Positions 44,740 to 55,972 of a stretch of DNA of 64,000 bases are shown one piece after another. The position numbers were made by a program, and so were the translations under genes. The DNA is taken from positions 620,001 through 684,000 of the forward strand of contig NZ_NFUU01000001.1 in assembly GCF_002127265.1 (NCBI RefSeq). Reading direction: 5' to 3'. The DNA comes from Hydrogenophaga sp. IBVHS1. GTDB taxonomy: Bacteria > Pseudomonadota > Gammaproteobacteria > Burkholderiales > Burkholderiaceae_C. Position 1 is the stretch's first letter. Each line of letters begins with the position of its first letter. A model generated the notes under the pieces. The model did not search any database and was not told the DNA's origin. It worked only from the letters and a program-made list of their open reading frames with translations.

Positions 44740-45834
44740 ATGAAAAGCGTCCACATTCCCATTCAGGCCATCAAGGGGCGCGGCGTTGCCCACCAGCAGC
44801 CGCACCGCTTCGAGCGCGCCGCGCGTGAGGCTTTTGATGACGGCTGGGGCGCGCTGGATCAAACCGCACTGGCCAGGGACGAAGCGCCGCCGCCGGCCAC
44901 CGAGGTCACCTGGGAAGACTGCAAGAGCGCCATCACCCGCAATGACTCGCCCGACATCGGCTTCAACCTCGGCCTCAATCCGTACCGGGGCTGTGAACAC
45001 GGTTGCGTGTACTGCTATGCGCGGCCCACGCACAGCTACCTCAACCTCTCGCCCGGCCTCGATTTCGAAACGAAGCTCATCGCCAAGCGCAACGTGGCCG
45101 AGGTGTTGCGGCGCGAACTGGCCAGTCCGCGCCACGTGCCCGAGTTGCTCGCCATCGGCACCGTGACGGATGCGTATCAGCCCGTTGAGCGCGAGTGGCG
45201 ATTGATGCGCGGTGTGCTGCAGGTGCTGAGCGACACGCACCATCCGCTCGCCATCGTCACCAAGGGCAGCGGCGTGGAGCGCGACATCGACCTGCTCGCG
45301 CCCATGGCCGCACAAGGCCTGGCCGCGGTGTACGTGACCATCACCACACTGGATGCGAAGCTCGCGCGCATTCTGGAGCCGCGCGCCGCCGCGCCGCACC
45401 GGCGTCTGCGCACGCTGCGCACGCTGGCCGAGGCCGGCATTCCCGTGGGTGTCAGCGTGGCGCCGCAAATTCCCTTCATCAACGACGACATGGAGCAGGT
45501 GCTGGAAGCCGCGCACGAGGCCGGTGCGCGCCGGGCCTTTTACACCGTGCTGCGTCTGCCCTGGGAAGTGAGCCCTATGTTTCGCCAGTGGCTGGAACAG
45601 CACTACCCCGACCGCGCCGCGCGCGTGATGGCGCGTGTGCAGGAGATGCGCGGCGGGAAGGATTACGACGCCGATTTCTCGCAGCGCATGAAGGGCAGCG
45701 GCGTCTGGGCCGAGCTGATCCGCCAGCGCTTCGACAAGGCCTGCCAGCGCCTGGGTTTCAACCAGGAGCGCGAGCCGCTGGATACGTCGCAGTTCAGACC
45801 GCAGGCGGTGCGGGCGCAGCAGGAGCTCTTTTAG
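44740..45834 (+). CDS. PA0069-family radical SAM protein (spore-photoproduct-lyase-like)
   Basis: 364-aa radical SAM enzyme. The [4Fe-4S] Cys motif is [12 protein letters not shown] near residue 87 (CxxxCxxC with Tyr), preceded by the family-typical NPYRGCEHG. The N-terminal [12 protein letters not shown] and the conserved [10 protein letters not shown] near 143 mark the PA0069 group, related to spore photoproduct lyase, so a role in nucleic-acid repair or modification is plausible. ATG 44740 is used; upstream in-frame codons lie in the LexA-like box. It overlaps the convergent DUF1653 gene by 41 nt. Confidence 0.9.
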   Translation: MKSVHIPIQAIKGRGVAHQQPHRFERAAREAFDDGWGALDQTALARDEAPPPATEVTWEDCKSAITRNDSPDIGFNLGLNPYRGCEHGCVYCYARPTHSYLNLSPGLDFETKLIAKRNVAEVLRRELASPRHVPELLAIGTVTDAYQPVEREWRLMRGVLQVLSDTHHPLAIVTKGSGVERDIDLLAPMAAQGLAAVYVTITTLDAKLARILEPRAAAPHRRLRTLRTLAEAGIPVGVSVAPQIPFINDDMEQVLEAAHEAGARRAFYTVLRLPWEVSPMFRQWLEQHYPDRAARVMARVQEMRGGKDYDADFSQRMKGSGVWAELIRQRFDKACQRLGFNQEREPLDTSQFRPQAVRAQQELF

Positions 45835-46102
45835 CCGCGTCCAAGATCTCCAGCGGCACGGTAGCCTCCTCGTGACGTGTGAACCGCGGCTGCTCACGCC
45901 CTTCGAACACGCCGACCTCGGCAAACATCGCCGCTGGCCGCACCCACAGCCCCCAGCCGCCGTACAGCGCGCGGTACAGGGTCATGCCCTGCAGGGTCTC
46001 GCTGCAGCGCACGGTGTCCAGCACCTCGTACCAGCCGCCCTTGTAGTGGCGGTAGAAGCCGGGGGGCGTGGGGTGCAGCGGGGGCAGGTCGTCGTCGGTC
46101 AT
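45794..46102 (-). CDS. DUF1653 family protein
   Basis: 102-aa protein with the DUF1653 core: [23 protein letters not shown] (in two adjacent blocks, residues 14-36), followed by [17 protein letters not shown] and the conserved RFTRHEE. It is a small soluble protein of unknown function. Its 3' end overlaps the end of the radical SAM gene by 41 nt on the other strand, longer than usual here, leaving a low-complexity Ala/Pro tail ([10 protein letters not shown]). Confidence 0.85.
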   Translation of the reverse strand: MTDDDLPPLHPTPPGFYRHYKGGWYEVLDTVRCSETLQGMTLYRALYGGWGLWVRPAAMFAEVGVFEGREQPRFTRHEEATVPLEILDAAKRAPAAPAPPAV

Positions 46103-46112
46103 GCCGCCGAGT

Positions 46113-48200
<2,088 letters not shown>

Positions 48201-48242
48201 GAGTGTAAAGTCGTTTGCACTCAGCTTTTCCGGGAGACGGGT

Positions 48243-49055
48243 GTGAGCAGAAAGAAATCCGTAACAGGCAGCGTGCGGGTCGGCGTGGGCGGCTGGACCT
48301 TTGAGCCCTGGCGCGACAACTTCTACCCCAAGGGGCTCGCTCACAGCAAGGAGCTCGCGTACGCCAGCACGCACCTCACCGCGATCGAGGTCAACGGCAC
48401 CTACTACAGCACCTTCAAGCCGCCCACTTTTGCCAAGTGGCGCGACGAGACACCAGAGGGCTTCGTGTTCTCGTTGAAAGCCAACCGCTTTGCCACCAAC
48501 CGCAAGGTACTGGGCGAAGCAGGCGAATCGATCCAGCGCTTCATCGGTAGCGGCCTCAGTGAGCTGGGCGCCAAGCTCGGTCCGCTGGTGTGGCAGTTTG
48601 CGCCGACCAAGCTGTTTGATCCGGATGACTTTGAAGCCTTCCTGCGGCTGTTGCCGGAGAAGGTGGACGGCCTGCCGCTGCGCCATGCGCTGGACGTGCG
48701 CCACAACAGCTTCATCGACCCCGCGTACCTGGCACTCGCGCGCAAGTACCGCTGCGCCACCGTGTTCACCGACTCGGACGATTACCCCTCGTTCGCCGAC
48801 CTGACCGGGGACTTCGTCTATGCGCGCCTCATGCGCACCGAAGCGAAGGTGAAGACGGGTTACGAACCAAAGGCCCTGGACCGCTGGGCTGATGCAGCCA
48901 AAACCTGGGCGGCAGGCGCCGAGCCAGCCGATGTGCCACGGCTGGCCCCCGCTGGCAAGCCGGCGGGATCACGCGATGTGTTCATGTTTTTCATCAGCGG
49001 CGCCAAGGAGCGCGCGCCCGCTGCCGCCCTGGGCCTGATCGAACGGCTGAAGTAG
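48243..49055 (+). CDS. DUF72 family protein (YecE-like)
   Basis: 270-aa TIM-barrel-like DUF72 protein: VRVGVGGWTFEPWRDNFYP near residue 11, IEVNGTYYSTFKPPTFAKW near 50, FSLKANRFATN near 77, and the C-terminal MFFISGAKERAPAAA. The biochemical function is unknown. The start is GTG 48243. It is divergent from thiC, with the TPP riboswitch leader in between. Confidence 0.9.
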   Translation: MSRKKSVTGSVRVGVGGWTFEPWRDNFYPKGLAHSKELAYASTHLTAIEVNGTYYSTFKPPTFAKWRDETPEGFVFSLKANRFATNRKVLGEAGESIQRFIGSGLSELGAKLGPLVWQFAPTKLFDPDDFEAFLRLLPEKVDGLPLRHALDVRHNSFIDPAYLALARKYRCATVFTDSDDYPSFADLTGDFVYARLMRTEAKVKTGYEPKALDRWADAAKTWAAGAEPADVPRLAPAGKPAGSRDVFMFFISGAKERAPAAALGLIERLK

Positions 49056-49061
49056 CTTTGC

Positions 49062-49361
49062 TCAGAGCGGATCGGCCAGCAGCTTGGAGAGCGCGGCGAT
49101 GTTGGCGGCGCTGGGCACCTGTGCCTTCATCTCGTCTTCTTCGGCCGTGGCGTTCTCGTGCGCCTGAATGGCGTTGACCATGGCGTACTGGCTTTCCCAC
49201 GAAAGCGTCTTGCCTTCCGGGCACAGGTCGCGCACGGTGCCGAACCAGTAGTAGCCGTCTTTGCCACCGAAGAGCTTGTCGATGCCGCCCGCATCGCCGG
49301 TCTTAAGGCCATGGGCCGCCAGGATGAGCTTGAGCTTGTGGTGCGAGGCAGAGTAATGCAT
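49062..49361 (-). CDS. Conserved hypothetical protein
   Basis: 99-aa soluble protein with no recognised domain. Features: KLILAAHGLKTGDAGGIDKLFGGKDGYYWF (in two adjacent blocks, residues 10-39), then a helical EDEMKAQVPSAANIAALSKLL. ATG 49361 is used; the longer frame to 49439 has no supporting site. It lies 6 nt from the convergent DUF72 gene. Function cannot be inferred. Confidence 0.6.
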   Translation of the reverse strand: MHYSASHHKLKLILAAHGLKTGDAGGIDKLFGGKDGYYWFGTVRDLCPEGKTLSWESQYAMVNAIQAHENATAEEDEMKAQVPSAANIAALSKLLADPL

Positions 49362-49480
49362 GAGGCGACGGGCAGTGGGGAGCGGTCGGCGATTGTACTG
49401 AAGGGCATGTGCTTCGGGCAGGCATAAGATGTCTGGCACTGAGCTTGCTTGGGTAGGCCAGCCCCCAGGAGCTTCCCATC

Positions 49481-50785
49481 ATGTCCGAAGATTCCCCGTC
49501 ACCGACAGGCCTTGTGGCCGCTGAAGTACCGCCCTCGCCGAACTCGCCGCATCCCCGGCACATCCGCCTCACCTCGCATTCCGGCGGCTTTGGCGCACTC
49601 CCCATCCAGTGGGGCGCGGCCACGGCCAGGGAGCGCGGGCCGGTGGTGGGCACCACGCTGAACCTGTCGCACCGCAACGTGATCGGCACGCACAGTGGCA
49701 GCTACAGCGTGTACCGCGCGCTGGCGGTGGCGGCCGGGGCGCTCAAGCGCGAGCACCGTGCCGATCTCACCAACACCTCGCCCACCGACATCATCGGCCC
49801 GTACCCGCAGTGGGCCGACCCGGAAAAGATCTGCAGCATCGACCCCTGGGGTGCGGTGGTGGCCGATGTGTATGCCACCGAGCTGGCGGCGGGCTATGAC
49901 ATTCGTCCCACCATCGCCGTGACCAAGGCGCACGTGATCCTGCCCGAGGTGATCGACGCCTTGCTGAAGGGCCGCCTCAAGCCCGACGGCAAGTTCCTCA
50001 CGGCGGGCGGTGCGGCGGTGGTGACCAAGGTGGCGGTGGAACCGGTGTGGTACCTGCCGGGCGTGGCCAAGCGCTTCGGTTGCAGCGAGACCGACCTGCG
50101 CCGCGTGCTGTTCGAGGAAACCGGTGGCATGTACCCCGAGCTCGTCACACGCTCCGACCTCTCGGTGTTCCTGCCGCCCATTGGCGGGCAGACGGTCTAT
50201 ATCTTCGGTGAACCGCGCGACCTGGCCAACCCAGATGTGACGCTGACCGCCCGCGTGCACGACGAGTGCAACGGCTCCGATGTGTTCGGCTCCGACATCT
50301 GCACCTGCCGGCCCTACCTCACCCATGCAATCGAAGAATGCATTCTGGGCGCGCAGCGTGGCGGCGTGGGCCTGGTGGCCTACTCGCGCAAGGAAGGCCG
50401 CGCGCTGGGCGAGGTGACCAAATTCCTGGTCTACAACGCGCGCAAGCGGCAGGTGGGCGGCGACACGGCCGACCAGTATTTCGCCCGCACCGAATGCGTG
50501 GCCGGTGTGCAGGACATGCGCTTCCAGGAACTCATGCCCGACGTGCTGCACTGGCTGGGCGTGAAGAAGATCCACCGACTGGTCTCCATGAGCAACATGA
50601 AATACGACGCCATCACCGGCGGCGGCATTGAGGTGGGTGAGCGCATCAACATCCCGGACGAACTGATTCCGGCCGATGCCCGTGTGGAGATGGACGCCAA
50701 GATGGCCGCGGGGTACTTCACACCGGGGCTGGTGCCCGGCGCGGAAGAACTCAAGATCGCCAAGGGTCGGGGGCTGGGCGCTTGA
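49481..50785 (+). CDS. URC1-like GTP cyclohydrolase II homologue (uracil catabolism)
   Basis: 434-aa protein, about twice the size of RibA (roughly 200 aa). The GTP cyclohydrolase II half shows the zinc-binding Cys set HDECNGSDVFGSDICTC near residue 262 and YSRKEGRALGEVTKF near 310, in place of RibA's YLRQEGRGIG. The N-terminal 220 residues are the extra domain typical of URC1 proteins. In the yeast URC pathway, uridine nucleotides are opened by a URC1-type enzyme. The following three genes fit that pathway, so riboflavin synthesis is unlikely. AGGAG precedes ATG 49481; the stop overlaps the DUF1688 start. Confidence 0.9.
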   Translation: MSEDSPSPTGLVAAEVPPSPNSPHPRHIRLTSHSGGFGALPIQWGAATARERGPVVGTTLNLSHRNVIGTHSGSYSVYRALAVAAGALKREHRADLTNTSPTDIIGPYPQWADPEKICSIDPWGAVVADVYATELAAGYDIRPTIAVTKAHVILPEVIDALLKGRLKPDGKFLTAGGAAVVTKVAVEPVWYLPGVAKRFGCSETDLRRVLFEETGGMYPELVTRSDLSVFLPPIGGQTVYIFGEPRDLANPDVTLTARVHDECNGSDVFGSDICTCRPYLTHAIEECILGAQRGGVGLVAYSRKEGRALGEVTKFLVYNARKRQVGGDTADQYFARTECVAGVQDMRFQELMPDVLHWLGVKKIHRLVSMSNMKYDAITGGGIEVGERINIPDELIPADARVEMDAKMAAGYFTPGLVPGAEELKIAKGRGLGA

Positions 50786-52023
50786 GCGGCGTTTCTGCCC
50801 ACGCCGACGCCTCCACCGCCGCAGGGGCGGTGAGCGCGCTGCGATCCACCGGGGCGATTCGCGAACGCGCCACGGCGTTGCTGGCGCGCGCCCGTGCTGG
50901 TGACTCCGCCTGTTTTTCGGTCGACGACGCGGCGCTGAAATCGGCTGCACGCACCGTGGCCGAACTCACGCGCCAGCGCTTCCCCGACCTGCGCATTCCG
51001 TACCACAGCCGCTGGCGCCACTTCGAGGCCGGTGGCGTGGACCGGCGCGCGTTGCTCGACGCGCTGCTGGGTCCGGTGGAAACCGCAGAACGCGCGCGCA
51101 CGCAGATCGACCTGGCGCTGGTCAGCGTGCTGCTCGATGCGGGGGCTGGCGCGGACTGGCGCTACGACGAAGCTTCGAGTGGACAGACCTTCTCGCGTTC
51201 CGAAGGCCTGGGCGTGGCGAGCTTTCATGCCTTCACCGCAGGCTTGTTCTCCAGCGAGCCGGCGCAACCGCTCCGTGTGGACGCCGCCGGCCTGGCAGCG
51301 TTGACCACCAGGACACTGGGCGCGGCGTTCCAGGTGAGCGAGGGCAATCCGCTGGTGGGGCTGGAAGGCCGGGTCGATGTGCTGCGGCGCCTGGGTGTGG
51401 CCCTGCTCGGCCATGCCAGCACCTACGGGCCGTCCGGGCGCCCGGGTGCGCTTTACGACGCGCTTCATGCGACCTCGCTCGAAGCGCACGACATCCTCAA
51501 GACACTGCTCGACACCTTGTCCGACATCTGGCCGGCGCAGAACACGCTGGGCGGCATCGCTCTGGGCGATTGCTGGCGGCATTCCGCCGTGCCCGGGCCA
51601 GGCCTCACCGCCGGCTGGATGCCGTTCCACAAACTCTCGCAGTGGCTTACCTATTCACTGCTGGAACCGTTCGAGTGGGCGGGCGTGAAGCTGGGTGGGC
51701 TGGACGCACTCACGGGCCTGCCCGAGTACCGCAACGGCGGTCTGCTGATCGATGCGGGTGTGCTGCATCCGCTGCCCGCCGACCACGCCACGCGCACCTG
51801 GCAGGCGGGAGATCCATTCATTGTGGAATGGCGCGCGCTCACCGTGGCCTTGCTGGATGAGCTCGCACCGCTGGTGCGCGCCGAGCTGGGCCTGCAGCCC
51901 GATCAGTTGCCGCTGGCCTGCGTGCTCGAAGGCGGCACCTGGGGGGCAGGGCGCTTGCTGGCACAACGGTTGCGTGGCGGACTGCCGCCCTTCCACATCG
52001 CCAGCGACGGCACGGTGTTCTGA
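50782..52023 (+). CDS. DUF1688 protein (URC4-like, uracil catabolism)
   Basis: 413-aa DUF1688 protein. Seen: [20 protein letters not shown] near residue 62, [19 protein letters not shown] near 140, and the conserved [11 protein letters not shown] near 222. In yeast the DUF1688 protein Urc4 is essential for uracil use, with an unproven step. The TTG start (50782) overlaps the URC1 stop (TTGA), so synthesis is coupled. Confidence 0.9.
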   Translation: MSGVSAHADASTAAGAVSALRSTGAIRERATALLARARAGDSACFSVDDAALKSAARTVAELTRQRFPDLRIPYHSRWRHFEAGGVDRRALLDALLGPVETAERARTQIDLALVSVLLDAGAGADWRYDEASSGQTFSRSEGLGVASFHAFTAGLFSSEPAQPLRVDAAGLAALTTRTLGAAFQVSEGNPLVGLEGRVDVLRRLGVALLGHASTYGPSGRPGALYDALHATSLEAHDILKTLLDTLSDIWPAQNTLGGIALGDCWRHSAVPGPGLTAGWMPFHKLSQWLTYSLLEPFEWAGVKLGGLDALTGLPEYRNGGLLIDAGVLHPLPADHATRTWQAGDPFIVEWRALTVALLDELAPLVRAELGLQPDQLPLACVLEGGTWGAGRLLAQRLRGGLPPFHIASDGTVF

Positions 52024-52051
52024 CTTTTTTACCTCGAAGGCCCCTACCACC

Positions 52052-52681
52052 ATGAGCAACGTTCACCTCATCGACCACCCCCTGGTGCAGCACAAGCTCA
52101 CCCTCATGCGCCGCAAGGACGCCAGCACCAATAGTTTCCGGCGCCTGCTCAACGAGATGGCGATGCTCATGACCTACGAGGTCACGCGCGATATGGCGAT
52201 GCAGGAGATTGAAATCGAGACGCCGCTGGAGACCATGCGGGCGAAGGTGATCGACGGCAAGAAGCTGGTGTTCGTCTCCATCCTGCGCGCGGGCAACGGC
52301 ATTCTGGACGGCATGCTCAGCGTGGTGCCGGGTGCGCGCGTGGGCCACATCGGTCTGTACCGCGATCCGAAAACGCTGACCGCCGTGGAGTACTACTTCA
52401 AGATGCCGACGCACATGAACGAACGCGACGTGATCGTGGTCGATCCCATGCTCGCCACCGGGAACTCGGCCATCGCAGCCGTGGACCGGCTGAAAGAGAT
52501 CGGCCCCAAGTCCATCAAGTTCGTCTGTCTGCTTACCTGTCCCGAAGGCGTTGCCGCGCTGCAGCGCGCGCATCCCGATGTGCCCATCTACACCGCCGCT
52601 ATCGACCGCGAGCTCAACAGCCACGGCTACATCCTGCCCGGCCTGGGCGACGCGGGCGACCGCATCTTCGGCACGCAGTAA
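52052..52681 (+). CDS. upp: Uracil phosphoribosyltransferase
   Basis: 209-aa UPRTase making UMP from uracil and PRPP. Seen: [18 protein letters not shown] near residue 70, the PRPP loop [15 protein letters not shown] near 127, and the uracil-binding [17 protein letters not shown] near the C-terminus. The length and N-terminal [13 protein letters not shown] are typical. In the URC route this enzyme is the entry step (URC6 role). Confidence 0.96.
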   Translation: MSNVHLIDHPLVQHKLTLMRRKDASTNSFRRLLNEMAMLMTYEVTRDMAMQEIEIETPLETMRAKVIDGKKLVFVSILRAGNGILDGMLSVVPGARVGHIGLYRDPKTLTAVEYYFKMPTHMNERDVIVVDPMLATGNSAIAAVDRLKEIGPKSIKFVCLLTCPEGVAALQRAHPDVPIYTAAIDRELNSHGYILPGLGDAGDRIFGTQ

Positions 52682-52687
52682 GAACCC

Positions 52688-53950
52688 ATGCTCGACCTGC
52701 TGATCACCCACGCCACCCTGCCCGACGGCCGAACCGACATGGCCGTGGCCGTGCAGGACGGGCGCATCGTGGAGGTGAGCGCCGGGCTGAATGCAACCGC
52801 GCACGACACGCTGGACGCTGGCGGTCAGCTGCTCACGCCGCCGTTCTGCGACCCGCACTTTCACATGGACGCCACGCTCAGCTACGGCCTGCCGCGCGTC
52901 AACCAGAGCGGCACGCTGCTCGAAGGCATCGCGCTGTGGGGCGAGCTCAAACCCTTGCTGACCGAAGAAGCGCTGGTGGAGCGCGCGCTGGCCTACGGCG
53001 ACTGGGCGGTGGCCAAGGGTTTGCTGGCCATTCGCAGCCATGTGGACACCAGCGACCCGAGCCTGCTGCCGGTGCGCGCCATGCTGGAAGCAAAGAAGCG
53101 CATGGCACCGTATCTGGACGTTCAGCTCGTGGCATTCCCGCAGGACGGCGTGCTGCGCAGCCCGGGCGGGCTCGACAACCTCAAGCGAGCGCTCGACCTG
53201 GGCGTGGACGTGGTGGGCGGCATTCCGCACTTCGAGCGCACCATGAGCGACGGCGCGGCCAGCGTGAAGCTGCTGTGCGAACTCGCCGCCGAGCGCGGCC
53301 TGCCGGTGGACATGCACTGCGACGAAAGCGACGATCCCCTCTCGCGCCACATCGAGACCCTGGCCTGCGAGACGCAGCGCCTGGGCCTGCAAGGCCGCGT
53401 GAACGGCTCGCACCTCACCTCCATGCACAGCATGGACAACTACTACGTGAGCAAGCTGATCCCGCTGATTGCCGAGTCGGGCGTGAGCGCGGTGGCGAAC
53501 CCGCTCATCAACATCACGCTGCAGGGCCGACACGACACCTATCCGAAACGGCGTGGCATGACGCGTGTGCCTGAGCTCATGGCCGCCGGTGTCACGGTGG
53601 CTTTCGGTCACGACTGCGTGATGGACCCGTGGTATTCGTTGGGCAGTGGCGACATGCTGGAAGTAGCGCACATGGGCCTGCACGTGGCGCAGATGACGAG
53701 CCAGGCCGGCATGCGCCAGTGCTTCGACGCGGTGACGGTGAACGCCGCAAAGGTGATGGGCCTGGCCAGCTACGGCATGGAAGCGGGCAAGGACGCCAGC
53801 TTCGTGCTGCTGCAGGCGCGCGATCCGATCGAAGCCATTCGCCTGCGCGCCACGCGACTCAAGGTGTGGCGCAAGGGGCGCTTGCTGTCGGAAATGGCAC
53901 CGGCCACCGCGCGGCTCTCCCTGCCCGGACGCGAGGAGAACCCGCTGTGA
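52688..53950 (+). CDS. codA: Cytosine deaminase (CodA-like amidohydrolase)
   Basis: 420-aa amidohydrolase with metal-binding FCDPHFHMDATL near residue 56, the catalytic HCDESDD near 211 and VAFGHDCVMDPW near 300, as in cytosine deaminases. It would feed uracil into the pathway. It starts 6 nt after upp; its stop overlaps the MBL-fold gene (GTGA). Confidence 0.92.
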   Translation: MLDLLITHATLPDGRTDMAVAVQDGRIVEVSAGLNATAHDTLDAGGQLLTPPFCDPHFHMDATLSYGLPRVNQSGTLLEGIALWGELKPLLTEEALVERALAYGDWAVAKGLLAIRSHVDTSDPSLLPVRAMLEAKKRMAPYLDVQLVAFPQDGVLRSPGGLDNLKRALDLGVDVVGGIPHFERTMSDGAASVKLLCELAAERGLPVDMHCDESDDPLSRHIETLACETQRLGLQGRVNGSHLTSMHSMDNYYVSKLIPLIAESGVSAVANPLINITLQGRHDTYPKRRGMTRVPELMAAGVTVAFGHDCVMDPWYSLGSGDMLEVAHMGLHVAQMTSQAGMRQCFDAVTVNAAKVMGLASYGMEAGKDASFVLLQARDPIEAIRLRATRLKVWRKGRLLSEMAPATARLSLPGREENPL

Positions 53951-55065
53951 ACTCCTTCGGCAAACGCGCCCAGGGCGAGCGGCTGGAGCGCATGCGGGTT
54001 TCGGCTTTGTGGACCGGTGAAGGCTTTCGCAATCAGCATCCGGTGTTGCCGGGTTTGCGAGACAGCACGGTGCCCCGGCCCACGCTGAAGGAATTCCTCA
54101 GTTCCGGCGGGCGGCGCGCGCCGACCGGGCCATTGCCTTCGATCGATCCCCGCGAGGCCTGGAGTCGGCCCGTGCAGAGCGGCTTGCGCGCCACCTGGCT
54201 TGGCCACTCCACCGTGCTGATCGAGATCGATGGTCACCGTGTTCTGACGGACCCGGTGTGGGGCACGCGCGCTTCGCCGTTTCGCCTGCTCGGGCCCAAA
54301 CGTTTCCAGCCCGTGCCGTTGCGCCTGAAGCAGATGCCCGAGGTGGACGTGGTGTTGATCTCGCACGACCATTACGACCACCTGGACTACCCCACCATCC
54401 GCGCACTCTCGCGGCACAGCAGCGTGCCCTTCGTCACTTCGCTCGGTGTGGGCGCGCACCTGCAGGCCTGGGGCGTGGCGGCCGAGCGCATCACCGAGCT
54501 CGACTGGTGGGAAAGCCACCGCGTGCCGGGCACGGGCCTGACCATCACCGCCGCGCCTTCTCAGCATTTTTCGGGTCGCGGCTTCAAGGACCGCAACGCC
54601 ACGCTGTGGTCTTCCATGGTGGTGCAGTCCGAGCGGCACCGCGTATTCTTCAGCGGCGACACCGGCCTCACGACCGAGTACGCCGCCATCCGCGAACGGC
54701 TCGGCCCGTTCGATCTGGTGATGCTCGAAGTGGGCGCTTTCCACCCCGCGTGGGGCGACATTCACCTGGGCCCCGTGAATGCCCTGAAGGCGCACGCGCT
54801 GCTCGGCGGAGGGGCCTTTCTGCCGGTGCACTGGGGCACCTTCAGCCTGGCCATGCACGAGTGGGACGAACCGGTGGAGACGCTGCTGAAGCTGGCGCCT
54901 TCCCACGGCGCCTCGTTGCTCATGCCCCGCCTGGGTGAAGCCGTGGAACCGGCGCACCTCCAGGCCGTGGTGCCGTGGTGGCGCGGGCTCGGCGGCGGTG
55001 CCGAAGCACCGCCAGCATCGGAAGTACCCGCCTTGCAGCGCCAGCTGCCCTGGCCGCTCGACTGA
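53947..55065 (+). CDS. MBL-fold metallohydrolase (NAPE-PLD-like)
   Basis: 372-aa metallo-beta-lactamase-fold protein of the UlaG/NAPE-PLD type. The metal motif SHDHYDHLD (HxHxDH) is near residue 142, preceded by WLGHSTVLIEIDG, and then FFSGDTGLT near 237 and PVHWGTFSLAMHEW near 300. The GTG start at 53947 overlaps the codA stop. Its position at the end of the uracil operon suggests it may hydrolyse a pathway intermediate, but the sequence does not prove this. Confidence 0.87.
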   Translation: MNSFGKRAQGERLERMRVSALWTGEGFRNQHPVLPGLRDSTVPRPTLKEFLSSGGRRAPTGPLPSIDPREAWSRPVQSGLRATWLGHSTVLIEIDGHRVLTDPVWGTRASPFRLLGPKRFQPVPLRLKQMPEVDVVLISHDHYDHLDYPTIRALSRHSSVPFVTSLGVGAHLQAWGVAAERITELDWWESHRVPGTGLTITAAPSQHFSGRGFKDRNATLWSSMVVQSERHRVFFSGDTGLTTEYAAIRERLGPFDLVMLEVGAFHPAWGDIHLGPVNALKAHALLGGGAFLPVHWGTFSLAMHEWDEPVETLLKLAPSHGASLLMPRLGEAVEPAHLQAVVPWWRGLGGGAEAPPASEVPALQRQLPWPLD

Positions 55066-55095
55066 GCGCCTGCTGCACTCAACCGGAGACCCACC

Positions 55096-55920
55096 ATGAT
55101 GAAACTTCGCCCCTCCTTGCTGGCCGCTGCGATCTTTGTGGCGGCCTCGGCGTTGTGCGTTCACGCCCCAGCGCAAACCCCCGCGCCCACCTACCAGCCT
55201 GCCGAGGGCCAGGCCGGCAAGGACGTGATGTGGATTCCCACCTCTGAGGTGCTGGTCGACCGCATGCTGGAAATGGCGAAGCTCACCCCGCAAGACTACT
55301 TGGTCGATCTGGGTTCCGGTGATGGCCGCCTCGTCATCACGGCCGCGAAGCGTGGCGCCATCGCACACGGCATCGAATACAACGCCGATCTGGTGGCGCT
55401 GTCCAGGCGGGCCGCACAAGCCGAGGGCGTGAGCACGCGCGCCACTTTTCAGAAGGCCGACATCTTCGAGTCGGACTTTTCCCGCGCCACCGTGGTCACC
55501 ATGTTCCTGCTGCCCGAGCTGAACATGCGCCTGCGGCCCACGCTGCTGGCCATGAAGCCTGGCACGCGCATCGTCTCCAATTCTTTCAACCTGGAAGACT
55601 GGGTGCCCGACCAGGTGCAGCGGGTGGTGGAAGGTTGCCGCACCTATTGCGAGGCCTACCAATGGACCGTGCCCGCTCAGGTGGCGGGCACCTGGCAACT
55701 GGGCAATGGACAGGAACTGGTGCTGGAGCAGACGTTTCAGATGCTCAAGGGCACGCTGCGCCAGCGCGGCCAGGCGTTTCCCTTGCGCGATGCGCGCATG
55801 ACAGGCACCCAGATCCAGTTCACCGTGGATGGACTGCGCTACGCCGGCGAGGTGATGGGCCGTGACATGCAGGGCAGGGTGAACGGTGGCAGCGCCTGGA
55901 AGGCGACCCGTGGACCCTGA
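55096..55920 (+). CDS. Methyltransferase-like protein with signal peptide
   Basis: 274-aa protein. A Sec-type leader (MMKLRPSLLAAAIFVAASAL, cleavage likely after AQ near residue 28) precedes a class I SAM-methyltransferase core with VDLGSGDGRLVITAAKRG near residue 71 and EYNADLV near 96. Exported SAM-dependent methyltransferases are rare because SAM is not normally available in the periplasm. The C-terminal third (about 195-274) is beta-rich and unlike the core. GGAGA precedes ATG 55096. Either the leader is real or the protein is an inner-membrane-anchored cytoplasmic enzyme; the sequence alone cannot decide. Confidence 0.75.
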   Translation: MMKLRPSLLAAAIFVAASALCVHAPAQTPAPTYQPAEGQAGKDVMWIPTSEVLVDRMLEMAKLTPQDYLVDLGSGDGRLVITAAKRGAIAHGIEYNADLVALSRRAAQAEGVSTRATFQKADIFESDFSRATVVTMFLLPELNMRLRPTLLAMKPGTRIVSNSFNLEDWVPDQVQRVVEGCRTYCEAYQWTVPAQVAGTWQLGNGQELVLEQTFQMLKGTLRQRGQAFPLRDARMTGTQIQFTVDGLRYAGEVMGRDMQGRVNGGSAWKATRGP

Positions 55921-55972
55921 TCACGCAGATGTCCACTGACCGCGATGCCCGGTTCAAGACCGTGCTGCGGAT

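Noticed and set aside
49481-50785. Riboflavin-pathway RibA
   Set aside because: The protein is about twice RibA length, its active-site segment differs (YSRKEGRALGEV), and the neighbours are uracil-pathway genes and not rib genes.
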